The notes: generated from the letters alone by a model not told the origin. A stretch of DNA of 50,408 nucleotides from Rhodothermia bacterium (GCA_017303715.1 JAFLBZ010000033.1:1-50408); one strand, 5' to 3'; shown: positions 9,175 to 17,659, numbered from the stretch's first letter. Numbers and translations are program-made.

Positions 9175-9576
9175 ATGCCCGGAACCATCCTTTATGTACC
9201 AGCCCAAAATTTACGTAACCCCGTGCAAGCCCAAAACCTGGCATCGGAAGGATTTACGTGTCATCAGATCCGGCAAGAAGAGGTCATTGCGCATTCTTTA
9301 TTCGCCGAACCTTGTGTCATACTATTAGAAATGGAAGGTTACGATCTGGATTTCATCCGCGCTTGGCCCGCGATTCGATCTACCATAAGCTCTTTTCACA
9401 TTCCGATTGTGGCCTTGGTTGGTTCTGCAAAATCGCCCTATGCGCACGATACTATACGACAAGAAACAGAGGCATTGGATAGTGGCATAGATGTGTATCT
9501 GCAAAAACCTGTTTCCACCCGCAAACTCGCAACAAGAATTCGTGTATTGCTCCGCCGTACACGTCATTTTTCCTAA
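9175..9576 (+). CDS. Degenerate receiver-domain protein (pseudo-receiver)
   Basis: This protein of about 133 residues has a CheY-like pattern of alternating strands and helices. The usual acidic pair after the first strand is missing (ILYVPAQ). The position of the phospho-acceptor aspartate is Glu52, in CVILLEMEGYD. The conserved Thr is replaced (VALVGSAK), while the Lys-Pro of the fifth strand is kept (YLQKPVS). It therefore probably cannot be phosphorylated, and the glutamate could mimic phosphorylation. I chose the ATG at 9175 over the TTG at 9169. It ends 11 bases before a normal PhoB-type regulator and looks cotranscribed with it. A phosphorylation-independent partner of that regulator is an inference. 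Confidence 0.7.
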   Translation: MPGTILYVPAQNLRNPVQAQNLASEGFTCHQIRQEEVIAHSLFAEPCVILLEMEGYDLDFIRAWPAIRSTISSFHIPIVALVGSAKSPYAHDTIRQETEALDSGIDVYLQKPVSTRKLATRIRVLLRRTRHFS

Positions 9577-9587
9577 TTCCCCCCAAA

Positions 9588-10292
9588 ATGCCTGCACGCC
9601 CCCACAACACTTCGTTGGCCACCATCTTATTGATAGACGATGAGCCAGATATTTTAGAATTGCTCAAATACAACTTGAACAAGGCCGGGTACTCCACCCA
9701 ATTTGCCTTGAATGGCGCTGAAGGTCTCGAAAAAACCCGCCGTATAAAACCGGATTTGGCGATCTTAGACATCATGATGCCTGGTTTAGACGGGGTTTTT
9801 GTGTGTAAGGCCATTCGTGCAGAAGAAGGAATTTCACAAACGCCGATCATTATGTTAACCGCAAAAATGACCGAAGAAAGCGAAGTTCTGGGACTTGAAG
9901 CAGGAGCAGATGATTACCTTACGAAACCCGTCTCCCCCCGTTTGTTGGTTAGCCGTGTACAGGCCCTACTAAGACGTACACAAAAAACCAAAGAAGGTGA
10001 ACAAATTCTCTTTTTCAAAGACCTTGAGATTAATCGTGAGGAATATGTAGTCCGGCTGCACGGAAAACCCCTTAAATTACCCAAAAAAGAATTCGAACTA
10101 TTGTTTTTGTTGGCCTCCTATCCGGGGTTTGTTTTTACACGAGACGAACTGTTGGAAGAAATATGGGGAACGGATGTCTATGTGGTTGTTCGGACGGTGG
10201 ACGTTCATATCCGGAAGATACGTCGCAAGTTGGGCGAAGAACGTATCGAGACCGTCAAGGGTGTTGGCTATAAATTTGTTTACCCCACATAA
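9588..10292 (+). CDS. OmpR/PhoB-family response regulator
   Basis: This 234-residue DNA-binding regulator has an N-terminal receiver domain (about residues 11-128) with the acidic pair Asp17/Asp18, phospho-acceptor Asp61 in LAILDIMMPG, Thr91 and Lys113. The C-terminal winged-helix domain (about 140-234) has the family signature running from ELLEEIWG through VRTVDVHIRKIRRKLG to VKGVGYKF. Phosphorylation by a sensor kinase should promote dimer binding to direct repeats in DNA. No histidine kinase is adjacent, so its partner and target genes are unknown. The upstream pseudo-receiver gene is 11 bases away on the same strand. Confidence 0.93.
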   Translation: MPARPHNTSLATILLIDDEPDILELLKYNLNKAGYSTQFALNGAEGLEKTRRIKPDLAILDIMMPGLDGVFVCKAIRAEEGISQTPIIMLTAKMTEESEVLGLEAGADDYLTKPVSPRLLVSRVQALLRRTQKTKEGEQILFFKDLEINREEYVVRLHGKPLKLPKKEFELLFLLASYPGFVFTRDELLEEIWGTDVYVVVRTVDVHIRKIRRKLGEERIETVKGVGYKFVYPT

Positions 10293-10325
10293 GTTGTGAA
10301 TCTTAAAATATTGTTATTAAACGAT

Positions 10326-10353
10326 TTAGCTTTCAGAATTGAGCTAATTTCTT
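10326..10353 (+). terminator. Possible weak terminator after the response regulator
   Basis: TTAGCT (10326-10331) and AGCTAA (10342-10347) form a 6-bp stem with a 10-base loop, followed by TTTCTT. The stem is short and A/T rich, so the call is weak. It sits between the convergent regulator and phosphatase genes. Confidence 0.35.
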
Positions 10354-10432
10354 GCACTTCTGCAATCACGAGCGCGTTCCTACAATAACCCAAAAGCCAC
10401 GTTTGTTTAGGCTGATTTATCCAAAACACACC

Positions 10433-11488
10433 TTATTTAAACGCAATCTCGCTTAAGCGAATGGTGTGTTCAATCCGCTGGTTATTGGTAATGTCATAGA
10501 CCTCCATACGGATTGCAGGATCTTTTTTTGCCCAATCTATGGTAATCAACCCAAAGTGATTTTCCATAATGGGGCCTTCTATGCGATTTTTGTTGGGTGT
10601 TGCAAAGTGCCATGTAGAAGACAGGCCACTGGAGGTAACGTCATAGATCGGATAGAGGCCGGGTTCTTGGAGCTTTGAAATTTCGGCATAATGGACATCT
10701 CCGGTGATGAACATCACGCCATTTGCACGGGTTTTCTTGATCAATTCCAGCAACCGTTTTTGCTCGTGCGGAAAGTTTGCCCACGCTTCGTAACCATTGT
10801 ATTCGATCCCAAACTGCGACCCAGAGCCAATAATGCGCAGGTCTGCCGGTTTAGACAATTCTCCCTCCAACCATTTCCATTGTGCTTCGCCGAGGAAGGT
10901 TGAGTCGGGCTTGGTGTATGGCGCATAATCTAAGGAATAGAAATATCGTTTATCGTCTTTGAACTGTCCATTATAAGGCAAAACATCATCACGGAAGGTT
11001 CGGTTATCAATCAAGATCAGTTGCAGAGTTTTCCCGCCACTTTTGTAATAATAAGAGGTGTAAATGCCTTCGCGTTGACGTCTTGGCGAGTTTTGAGGCT
11101 CTCCGAAGAAGTCCAAAAAAATCTCTTTGGATTCCTTTTTAAATGGATAATGTCTTCCGATGTCGTTCCAGCCATAGTCATGATCATCCCATGTGGCCAA
11201 GATTTTGGTGTTCCGTTTGAGGTTTTGAAAACTGGGTTTAGCGGCCAATTTGCCATATTTCACCCTTAATTCGTTCATATCTTTGGTGTCACCATAGATG
11301 TTATCCCCAAGAAAAACAAAGAGATCAGGCTTATGTTTTACCACCAAGTCGAAAACGGGCAAGGGGTGATCTTCGTGGCCACAGGAGCCGAACGCAATTT
11401 TTAAAGTTTGCTTTTGTGCCCATAACGGCAAAACACAAAGAAATGCAACACAAAGAAACAGTAGCCTAAGGCGAATCTTGGCGAACAT
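10433..11488 (-). CDS. PhoD-like metallophosphatase (alkaline phosphatase D family)
   Basis: This 351-residue protein begins with a signal peptide (about residues 1-24, ending LPLWAQ), so it is exported. The metallophosphoesterase motifs of the PhoD family follow: FGSCGHED near residue 34, FLGDNIYGDT near 61, ATWDDHDYGWNDIG near 100, and ITGDVHYAEIS near 250, carrying the metal-binding Asp, Asn and His residues. It lacks the N-terminal Ig-like domain of long PhoD enzymes, as do many Bacteroidota homologues. Likely activity is phosphodiester or phosphomonoester hydrolysis outside the cytoplasm. It is transcribed alone or after the T9SS gene, from which a terminator separates it. No Pho box was identified. 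Confidence 0.88.
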   Translation of the reverse strand: MFAKIRLRLLFLCVAFLCVLPLWAQKQTLKIAFGSCGHEDHPLPVFDLVVKHKPDLFVFLGDNIYGDTKDMNELRVKYGKLAAKPSFQNLKRNTKILATWDDHDYGWNDIGRHYPFKKESKEIFLDFFGEPQNSPRRQREGIYTSYYYKSGGKTLQLILIDNRTFRDDVLPYNGQFKDDKRYFYSLDYAPYTKPDSTFLGEAQWKWLEGELSKPADLRIIGSGSQFGIEYNGYEAWANFPHEQKRLLELIKKTRANGVMFITGDVHYAEISKLQEPGLYPIYDVTSSGLSSTWHFATPNKNRIEGPIMENHFGLITIDWAKKDPAIRMEVYDITNNQRIEHTIRLSEIAFK

Positions 11489-11570
11489 GAAAATACAGGA
11501 TTAGGTGAAAAATGTTGCCCCAATATACATCCACGACGGTATAAATACGCTTTTGTAGCCTTCGTATCAC

Positions 11571-11604
11571 AAAAAAAGGCCGCTCCACCACTCGGAAACG
11601 ACCT
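11571..11604 (-). terminator. Rho-independent terminator of the 1066-residue surface-protein gene
   Basis: On the minus strand AGGTCG and CGGCCT arms, extended by wobble pairs to about ten, form a hairpin followed by a run of seven T residues (11577-11571). It lies about 25 bases past the stop codon at 11630. Confidence 0.7.
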
Positions 11605-11629
11605 CTTAATCGGTGATTATCGCTTGGAA

Positions 11630-14600
11630 TTACTTCACAAAAATCATTTTACGGGTAATGGCGGCTTGTCCTGCCACTTCGAGGCGATACACATACGTTC
11701 CACTGGGTAGGTTGGCTGCGTCGAAGGTGACAGTATGCACGCCTGAGGTACGCATTTCGTTAACCAAAGTAGCCACTTGGCGACCCAGCATGTCATATAC
11801 TTTGAGGGCGACTTGACCGGAAGTGGGTAACGAGAACCGAATATTGGTACTTGGATTAAAAGGATTCGGATAATTCTGATCCAACGAGAAGGTATTCGGT
11901 TGTGCATCACCTTCGTTGGCCACACTGGTTCCAAATACAAATTGTACGTTTGAGAGGCTAAGGGTAAAGTCTTGGCTTGTTTGGCCATTCCCTTCTACAT
12001 AGAACACCAATTGGGTTACGTCTTCTGCACGGAGCTTTCCAGTTCCATCTGCAATACGGAAGGACGGGAAAGGCAGTTCATAAATCGCTTCATTTCCAGA
12101 AAGGCTAACACGGCTGGCGTACTGATCCCAAGTTTTGATGCCTGCTTTTTCCATAACCACTTTGAGCGTGCCCATTCCTTTTGCTTTAAAACGGAGTGTA
12201 TTATATGCGCTTAGGTTTATGGGTAACTGATTCGGTTGTAAACTCCGGAAAATGGCAACCCAAGTTTTTACCCGACCGCTCACCTCAATATTGCGATCCA
12301 CCGTATAAACATCGGATCCGGTATTGGCCGCATCAACGGCTTTAACGGTAAAGTGAGCGATATTCGCGCCCGCTGGATCGGCACTTGCCCCCCAAGGACC
12401 ATCTGACAAATACAATTCGTCGGTAGCCGCATCTTTTTCATTGCTGATGGAGAAGCCGATGTCATAAAGGTTATTTACCGGAATTTCGAGGGTTTCGCGG
12501 CTACCAACCTCGGTTTGGGAGAGCGGAACCACTTGCGAGAATGATACGCGATCTCCGCTTTCGGTAAGGGCTTGCGTCCCATTCAGCGTCAAGCTTTTTG
12601 CACCAGCCAAATTGACCACCTCTAACCGCATTTTACCCGAAGCATATTGTGCTTTACGGACGAACACTTTTGGCAACTGGGGTGCATTACCTGTCCAGTT
12701 TACCGCACCACGCTTCTGGAGGGCGACCAGAATTTCCTCTACCATGCCTTTCGTAAATTGTGGTACCACCGACCACACTTGGAAATTTAAGATTTCGTTG
12801 CCTGTTTTCAGGGCTTTGTAGCCCGAACGGCGGAACTGGTTCTCAACTTGGAAACCATCCGCGGTCTGATACACCACAAACCAAGATGCATAATCCACCG
12901 AGCCATCAGAATGGCGTAAGGTAGCCATCTGGAAGGGTTGTCCCATGACCATCACGGTTGTCATCTCCTCTAAAGTAGCGCCATTTAAACGGTCGCAGAT
13001 GGCTTTTGTGTGTTCGTAAGTATAACCATCCGGCGTGGTATTGGCCAAGATTGCTCCAATACGGCGGTTATCGGTGTACATATAATCCACTGCAAAAAAA
13101 CTGGTAGCATTGGTAATGCCTTGCAAATCTTTGGGCGTGGTGACAATCGAGCTGCTCTTTAAGGGACCTTGTTGTGGGATCACATCGAGGATAATACCGA
13201 GTGCATCGCGTTTGTTGAGTTGTTTTTCCGCATGAGGATCGAATGGGCCATATTCAGTTTGTACACCCGGCAAATGGGCACGGTTAAAGTTGCGCGTGGC
13301 AATAGCATTTGCCAAATTACCATTCGACTCCAAGCCGCCATTGTTGCCACCAGAAGAGAACGAACACCCATTCACTACGGCAACATCCACATCATCTTCA
13401 TCGAAAAGACCGACATAGTTGTTTGGCGTAGAATCAAGATCAAAGGCATCGCTGGCCGTTATTTGGGCAATATTATAGACGATACATTCTTTCCCAATCT
13501 GCACCTCAATTTTCAGCTCGGCTTGTCCGCCTGCGGGGATTGTTCCGATGTTCCACTCGCCATTGTTCGGGTCGTAGGTTCCTTGCGAAGTTCCATTCCC
13601 AAGATGGGTGAGTGAAGCATGTAGCGGGTCATGAACGGTTACATTGGTAGCATCATCTGGCCCTTCGTTTACTACGACAATATAATAAGTCACATTTTGC
13701 CCGCCTTGTGCAATCGGATTATCAACGCCCTTTTTCAAAGCAAGGTCGGCTTTTGCCATCCAAGCCCCACCATTCATATTTAGTACCGATGTGCCAGACA
13801 CCTTGAAAACATCGGTATATCCTGTTTCCGGATTGATATCAGAGTCAACATCGTCATTTTCGGCATCCATTTTGGTAAACCGATAACCATTTGGGAGGTC
13901 GAAACGGAGGGCATAGAGGCCCTCTACCACGTTTGGAAAGAGATAGTGTCCAGCTCGGCCTTTTTGATCATCACCCGTATAACTAACGGCCACTTCTTTA
14001 TCGTCTTCGGTTCCAGGTTTCTCGTCGCCGCCGGGATGAACCAACGTCACTTTTACACCATTCAATCCGCTTTCTTTTCCATTTTGGCTTCCATCTCGGT
14101 CGTCATCCAACCAGAAAAAACTTCCGACGGACTCCCCCTCGATAGGCTTCAGGGCAATCCCCACTTTGGTTGGCTCTGCGGCCAAGAGGCGCGAGCCGTT
14201 ATCGGAGCGGGTAGCTGTATATGCGAACGAATTCCAAGCCACTTCTCCTTCCGTGGGCGCACCTACTGGGGCACGCATCGGCCAAGACAACGACAAGGCT
14301 TCACCCAGACCGATTTCAATTTTCGCAAAATCAAACTTTAGCGCACGTACACTTGTGATGTCTTTTGGTAGTTCTGTACGCCATTCGGGCTTTTCGCAGT
14401 TGGGCTTAGACGTTCCCAACTCTTCAGTGCATGGATTTTTTACGGTGCTGTAATAAACCGTCACGCCTTTGGGAGCCTCCACAGCACCAATCAAGTTCGG
14501 ACGCCATTCACTCTTTCGTCCATCGTTCGTCATTACAGATTCGTCTTCGATGGCGGGTAATACGTCAATTACCACGAGTTCTCTCATAGGTACTTTATCG

Positions 14601-14830
14601 TCATTACGGACTTGGAGCAGATAGTCCATTGTACCACCGGGCATGGAAACACCTACTTCAGGAGATTTCCGGAAATCATCGTCATACTGCCCTTTTACGA
14701 ATTGGCTCACAAGGGATGCTTGTGCAAACAACTGGACGCCTGACAAGAGCAACAACAAAATCGTCAGGGATCCAGTTACCCACCCCAGAGGGTAGTTATT
14801 GAAGGAGTTAAGTGTATTATAACGTTTCAT
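11630..14830 (-). CDS. Large T9SS-secreted surface protein with SdrD-B-like and DUF11-like domains
   Basis: This 1066-residue protein has a signal peptide (about 1-37, LLLLLSGVQLFAQA). Residues 55-230 look like a diverged DUF11-type beta sandwich. Residues 234-355 match an SdrD B-like domain (GSFFWLDDDRDGSQN, with Ca-binding-type acidic runs). Residues 362-470 are DUF11-like (ADLALKKGVDNP, GPDDATNVTVHDP). Residues 540-770 I do not recognise. About 830-965 resembles a galactose-binding or CBM fold. The last ~88 residues are a T9SS type A sorting domain (NYPNPFNPSTNIRF to KMIFVK). A structural or adhesive cell-surface role is inferred. Its upstream region holds paired direct repeats and a Bacteroidota-type promoter. 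Confidence 0.85.
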   Translation of the reverse strand: MKRYNTLNSFNNYPLGWVTGSLTILLLLLSGVQLFAQASLVSQFVKGQYDDDFRKSPEVGVSMPGGTMDYLLQVRNDDKVPMRELVVIDVLPAIEDESVMTNDGRKSEWRPNLIGAVEAPKGVTVYYSTVKNPCTEELGTSKPNCEKPEWRTELPKDITSVRALKFDFAKIEIGLGEALSLSWPMRAPVGAPTEGEVAWNSFAYTATRSDNGSRLLAAEPTKVGIALKPIEGESVGSFFWLDDDRDGSQNGKESGLNGVKVTLVHPGGDEKPGTEDDKEVAVSYTGDDQKGRAGHYLFPNVVEGLYALRFDLPNGYRFTKMDAENDDVDSDINPETGYTDVFKVSGTSVLNMNGGAWMAKADLALKKGVDNPIAQGGQNVTYYIVVVNEGPDDATNVTVHDPLHASLTHLGNGTSQGTYDPNNGEWNIGTIPAGGQAELKIEVQIGKECIVYNIAQITASDAFDLDSTPNNYVGLFDEDDVDVAVVNGCSFSSGGNNGGLESNGNLANAIATRNFNRAHLPGVQTEYGPFDPHAEKQLNKRDALGIILDVIPQQGPLKSSSIVTTPKDLQGITNATSFFAVDYMYTDNRRIGAILANTTPDGYTYEHTKAICDRLNGATLEEMTTVMVMGQPFQMATLRHSDGSVDYASWFVVYQTADGFQVENQFRRSGYKALKTGNEILNFQVWSVVPQFTKGMVEEILVALQKRGAVNWTGNAPQLPKVFVRKAQYASGKMRLEVVNLAGAKSLTLNGTQALTESGDRVSFSQVVPLSQTEVGSRETLEIPVNNLYDIGFSISNEKDAATDELYLSDGPWGASADPAGANIAHFTVKAVDAANTGSDVYTVDRNIEVSGRVKTWVAIFRSLQPNQLPINLSAYNTLRFKAKGMGTLKVVMEKAGIKTWDQYASRVSLSGNEAIYELPFPSFRIADGTGKLRAEDVTQLVFYVEGNGQTSQDFTLSLSNVQFVFGTSVANEGDAQPNTFSLDQNYPNPFNPSTNIRFSLPTSGQVALKVYDMLGRQVATLVNEMRTSGVHTVTFDAANLPSGTYVYRLEVAGQAAITRKMIFVK

Positions 14831-14881
14831 GGCTTTATTATTTTTAGGAGGTTGTAGAAGTCAGGATCATGGTGGGTAATA

Positions 14882-14914
14882 CACAATAGTGTTTGGTTAA
14901 TTCACAATGGTGTT
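14882..14914. promoter_or_regulatory. Direct-repeat operator candidate CACAATRGTGTT x2
   Basis: CACAATAGTGTT (14882-14893) and CACAATGGTGTT (14903-14914) differ at one base and start 21 bp apart, two helical turns. Each half-site also has CAC...GTG dyad symmetry. They lie just downstream of the proposed -7 element of the 1066-residue surface-protein gene, where a repressor would block initiation. Confidence 0.45.
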
Positions 14915-14921
14915 ACAGAAG

Positions 14922-14950
14922 CAAAAATACTTCATTATGTAGAACACAAA
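14922..14950 (-). promoter_or_regulatory. Bacteroidota-type promoter of the surface-protein gene
   Basis: On the minus strand TATTTTTG (14929-14922) matches the TAnnTTTG -7 consensus known from Bacteroidota, and TTTG (14950-14947) lies 17 bases upstream as the -33 element. Transcription would start near 14915 and run into the gene starting at 14830. Found by motif only. Confidence 0.45.
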
Positions 14951-14959
14951 TTTCCGGCA

Positions 14960-14991
14960 TTCGATAAAAAGGGCTTTATTTTCGATAAAAA
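14960..14991. repeat. Direct repeat TTCGATAAAAA x2, 21 bp apart
   Basis: TTCGATAAAAA occurs at 14960-14970 and again at 14981-14991, exactly 21 bp start to start, just upstream of the proposed -33 element of the surface-protein gene. The position suits an activator, but this is inference. Confidence 0.5.
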
Positions 14992-15041
14992 CAATATTTT
15001 TTCTGGTGAAACAATTAAACCATTCTCAGAAGTTCATAAAC

Positions 15042-15076
15042 AAAAAGACCTCCGATTCAAACTGAATCAAGAGGTC
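15042..15076 (-). terminator. Rho-independent terminator of the 155-residue secreted protein gene
   Basis: On the minus strand GACCTC and GAGGTC enclose a second paired segment, GATTCA with TGAATC, around a three-base loop, and five T residues follow (15046-15042). It lies about 35 bases beyond the stop codon at 15111. Confidence 0.8.
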
Positions 15077-15110
15077 AAGAAACTTAGGAGATTTTTAGTA
15101 TAGAAAGCAA

Positions 15111-15578
15111 CTATCGTGCCAATGCCAAGCGATACTGGCGATCCGTATATTCTACCAAATCCTCTGTGGTGATCAAGCGCCAAGTTGGGGAACTAAGTTT
15201 GCCATTTTCTTGCCGTTTATAACCCGTCCCAAACATAAATCCTTTCTTTCCTTTCCCGCCATCAAAAGAAAATGCGCCAATGTGGTGTACGAAGAGGCTG
15301 TTTTCCACCTCTAAATTAAATTGCTTGGCCAGTGTTTCGGCCAAGTACCGTGCATCTTCCATACCTGAAACGCCCTGATTCTCCGCGATTTCTTGAACCA
15401 CAACCACATGCGTTTTACCCCGCGTGGCACGACTGTCCGCCTCGTACACCTGCACACGAACCACAGAGTTTGAAGAACCATCCCTATTCCAAGATACAAG
15501 GGTCTCTTTGCTCGATTGAGCATTTACGAATTGCATTAAAACAACAGATAGCAGCATTGCAGATACAATATTTTTCAT
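15111..15578 (-). CDS. Small secreted protein of unknown function
   Basis: This 155-residue protein starts with a clear signal peptide (MKNIVSAMLLSVVLMQFVNA, cleavage near residue 20). I do not recognise the mature part. It has an amphipathic pattern of strands with one helical segment (DARYLAETLAKQFNLE) and a Gly/Lys-rich loop (FDGGKGKKG). It contains no cysteine, ruling out disulfides and lipidation. It has its own strong terminator and lies upstream of, and on the same strand as, the large T9SS protein gene. The separate terminator argues against a shared transcript. A periplasmic location is inferred from the signal peptide and the lack of a sorting domain. Confidence 0.7.
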   Translation of the reverse strand: MKNIVSAMLLSVVLMQFVNAQSSKETLVSWNRDGSSNSVVRVQVYEADSRATRGKTHVVVVQEIAENQGVSGMEDARYLAETLAKQFNLEVENSLFVHHIGAFSFDGGKGKKGFMFGTGYKRQENGKLSSPTWRLITTEDLVEYTDRQYRLALAR

Positions 15579-15783
15579 CGTTGTAAAAGATTAAAGTGTA
15601 AGGTTAATAGTGTTTACTTGATCTTATTATCCCTTTGACACCGTTAAAGAATGAGTTATAACCTCGTAGGACGATCATGCGTCTTTTTTTTCTCCAAATG
15701 GCGATTTAACCTAAACTTGGTATGATAGTTGATTGCCTACAACATGGTTACAATTGGCTTCCGCATTCCCTTTGTCCAAAAAA

Positions 15784-16950
15784 ATGAGATCATCCCACCA
15801 TTCTGCATACAAGCATCAATCCAGACTTATTCAGTTTGCATTGTTGATCGTTCTCCTCCTCATGGCCTTTGTTTGGAATGCCTGTGGTATTGTGCGAAGT
15901 ATTCCACCACCCGCCCCTTCGTCGTCGTCAGGCTCCTTCCAGATGGTTAAGGATTTTCAAGCAAAAACCGGCATTGCCAGTCACTATGGCGAAAAAGACC
16001 AAGGCAACCTTACGGCAAGCGGCGAGCCTTATAACCATTGGGATTTTACAGGGTCGCACAAGTCTTTTCCGTTCGGTCAATACGTAATGGTGACCAATTT
16101 GAACAACAACCAATCGGTAGTGGTGCGTATTAATGACCGCCCCGCACAAGGAGACAACAAAATTATAGGACTTTCTGGAAGTGCCGCAGTACAGATTGGA
16201 CTTTTACAGACGGGTATTGCTAAAGTAGAAATCGTTCCCGTAGAACCAGCCGCTACGGCCATAAATCGAACAAACACGATTACTGGCAATGTATCGCCAA
16301 ATCAAATCAGCAATGGCGCCGTTTATACTACGCAGGATCCTTATCGGGTGGTTGAGCGCAGTACCTATCCCGCTTGGAATAGCCCTGCGTCGGCGCTATC
16401 TCCAGACGCTTACCGCATTCCAACTGAGACAACACAACCCTTGCGCGTTACCGAAAACAATCTCGGTTATGCCACAACAACTTCTGTTTACAGCGCGCCG
16501 ACTTCCGCAAACCCCACCACAAAGAGGCTCTCCTCTGCTTTAGGCGAAACCAACCAGCGTAAATCCGGACTCTTTCCTTCTGGAGATGCACCAAACCGTG
16601 CAAATGCTTTAGGAGGTGAAGATGTACCGTTACCCCTTTCGTCAATGAACACGAATGGCATAACCCGCATAGGAACAACAGGCCCACACCAACTAAAACG
16701 TTCAAGTTATACTACACCAAATGGTGATTGGACAATCCAAATCTCTGCGGTACAAAACCAACGATCCATCCGTGAGCAACAAACGTATTTAGGGAAAGAT
16801 TTATGGCAGGAGAATACAAGTCTGGACAACCTGATACGCCTCAATTTTGGTTTGTTCCGCTCTAAATCAGATGCACAGCAAGTGCTTGCCGAGTTGCGCG
16901 AACTTGGCTACAACGATGCTTTTGTTAAGCCCGCAAAAAGGGGTTATTAA
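15784..16950 (+). CDS. RlpA-like double-psi beta-barrel protein with SPOR domain
   Basis: The protein is 388 residues from the ATG at 15784; a TTG at 15733 would add 17 non-conserved residues. A hydrophobic segment (about 15-34) ends in Cys34, a possible but poor lipobox (WNAC). Residues 60-150 are an RlpA double-psi beta barrel (TGIASHYGE, TASGEPYN, VVVRINDR). The family GPF after VRINDR is replaced by PAQG and the usual IIDLS is IIGLS, so transglycosylase activity is doubtful. A low-complexity Ser/Thr/Pro linker leads to a C-terminal SPOR domain (about 313-388, WTIQISAVQN to YNDAFVKP), which in this family binds denuded septal peptidoglycan. The gene lies 5' of a second RlpA-like gene on the same strand. 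Confidence 0.85.
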   Translation: MRSSHHSAYKHQSRLIQFALLIVLLLMAFVWNACGIVRSIPPPAPSSSSGSFQMVKDFQAKTGIASHYGEKDQGNLTASGEPYNHWDFTGSHKSFPFGQYVMVTNLNNNQSVVVRINDRPAQGDNKIIGLSGSAAVQIGLLQTGIAKVEIVPVEPAATAINRTNTITGNVSPNQISNGAVYTTQDPYRVVERSTYPAWNSPASALSPDAYRIPTETTQPLRVTENNLGYATTTSVYSAPTSANPTTKRLSSALGETNQRKSGLFPSGDAPNRANALGGEDVPLPLSSMNTNGITRIGTTGPHQLKRSSYTTPNGDWTIQISAVQNQRSIREQQTYLGKDLWQENTSLDNLIRLNFGLFRSKSDAQQVLAELRELGYNDAFVKPAKRGY

Positions 16951-17659
16951 GTCGGCTTTTATCTTTCATTCCACAACAAGTCCTCTTAGCTCCGTTTACC
17001 ACATCGCTCAACGGCCACCAGTCTATTGTTAAGACCTTTCCTACCCAGCCTCCCCTTGCAACTCCTTTCTGATCTGACAAGATACGGCCCTACCTTACAT
17101 ACATTTGTGGTTTGATTTTAGACCTCAATGGACGATTAAGAAACATGGGCGTTAGGGCTAAAAACTGCATAGGCTTACGTGGCGTTACACCCAAGACATA
17201 AGAAGCCTATTTCGGCAAGCAAGGTCTTTGACCTCACATCCGCAGATGGATATCAATTCAAGAATGGCACAATCTCAATATGACACGCTGAGCGCCCTCA
17301 TGAAATCCCTTCAGATAAATTCAATCAAATAAGTAGGTTAAGAAAAACAACTTTAAAGCAAAATCCTCAAACTTGCTCTCTACAATGATCGCAGATCATA
17401 ATACCTGTATCATTTTGGGATTTTTTTTCGCGACAAGGTTAAACGAAAAGCCAACACATGTATCAAAGCGATACAGAAACAGAGACCCACCACCTACAAC
17501 GCAGGTCTCCCACCGTTTCAAACTCTTTGATCACCCCTCTCTCAGGGGGACGGCAAGTCCCCCCAAGAGTACCTGTAAGTGGTTTTTTCGTCCAACCCAC
17601 AAGCGAGGGCGTTCTGAGCAACTTTTTAAACCACAAAACCTATGCCAGTAGGGGGTGTT
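16951..17659. other. 709-bp intergenic region / structured leader before rlpA
   Basis: No convincing gene is present; short ORFs near 17373-17700 have no recognisable family. The DNA holds several inverted repeats: ATGATC/GATCAT (17385-17399), GAGACC/GGTCTC (17482-17487 with 17504-17509), and two overlapping hairpins at 17534-17563. These could form a long 5' leader for the rlpA gene at 17660. No tRNA or known riboswitch was recognised. Confidence 0.5.
17534..17563 (+). promoter_or_regulatory. Two mutually exclusive hairpins in the rlpA leader
   Basis: CCCCT (17534-17538) can pair with AGGGG (17544-17548). Alternatively GGGGGAC (17545-17551) can pair with GTCCCCC (17557-17563) around a GGCAA loop. 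Both use the same G run, so they cannot coexist. The second has no adjacent T run; a TTTTTT lies 20 bases later at 17583-17588. Confidence 0.4.

Noticed and set aside
17221-17600. c-di-GMP (GEMM) riboswitch in the rlpA leader
   Set aside because: The region has a few similar short strings, but the conserved core segments and their order are missing.
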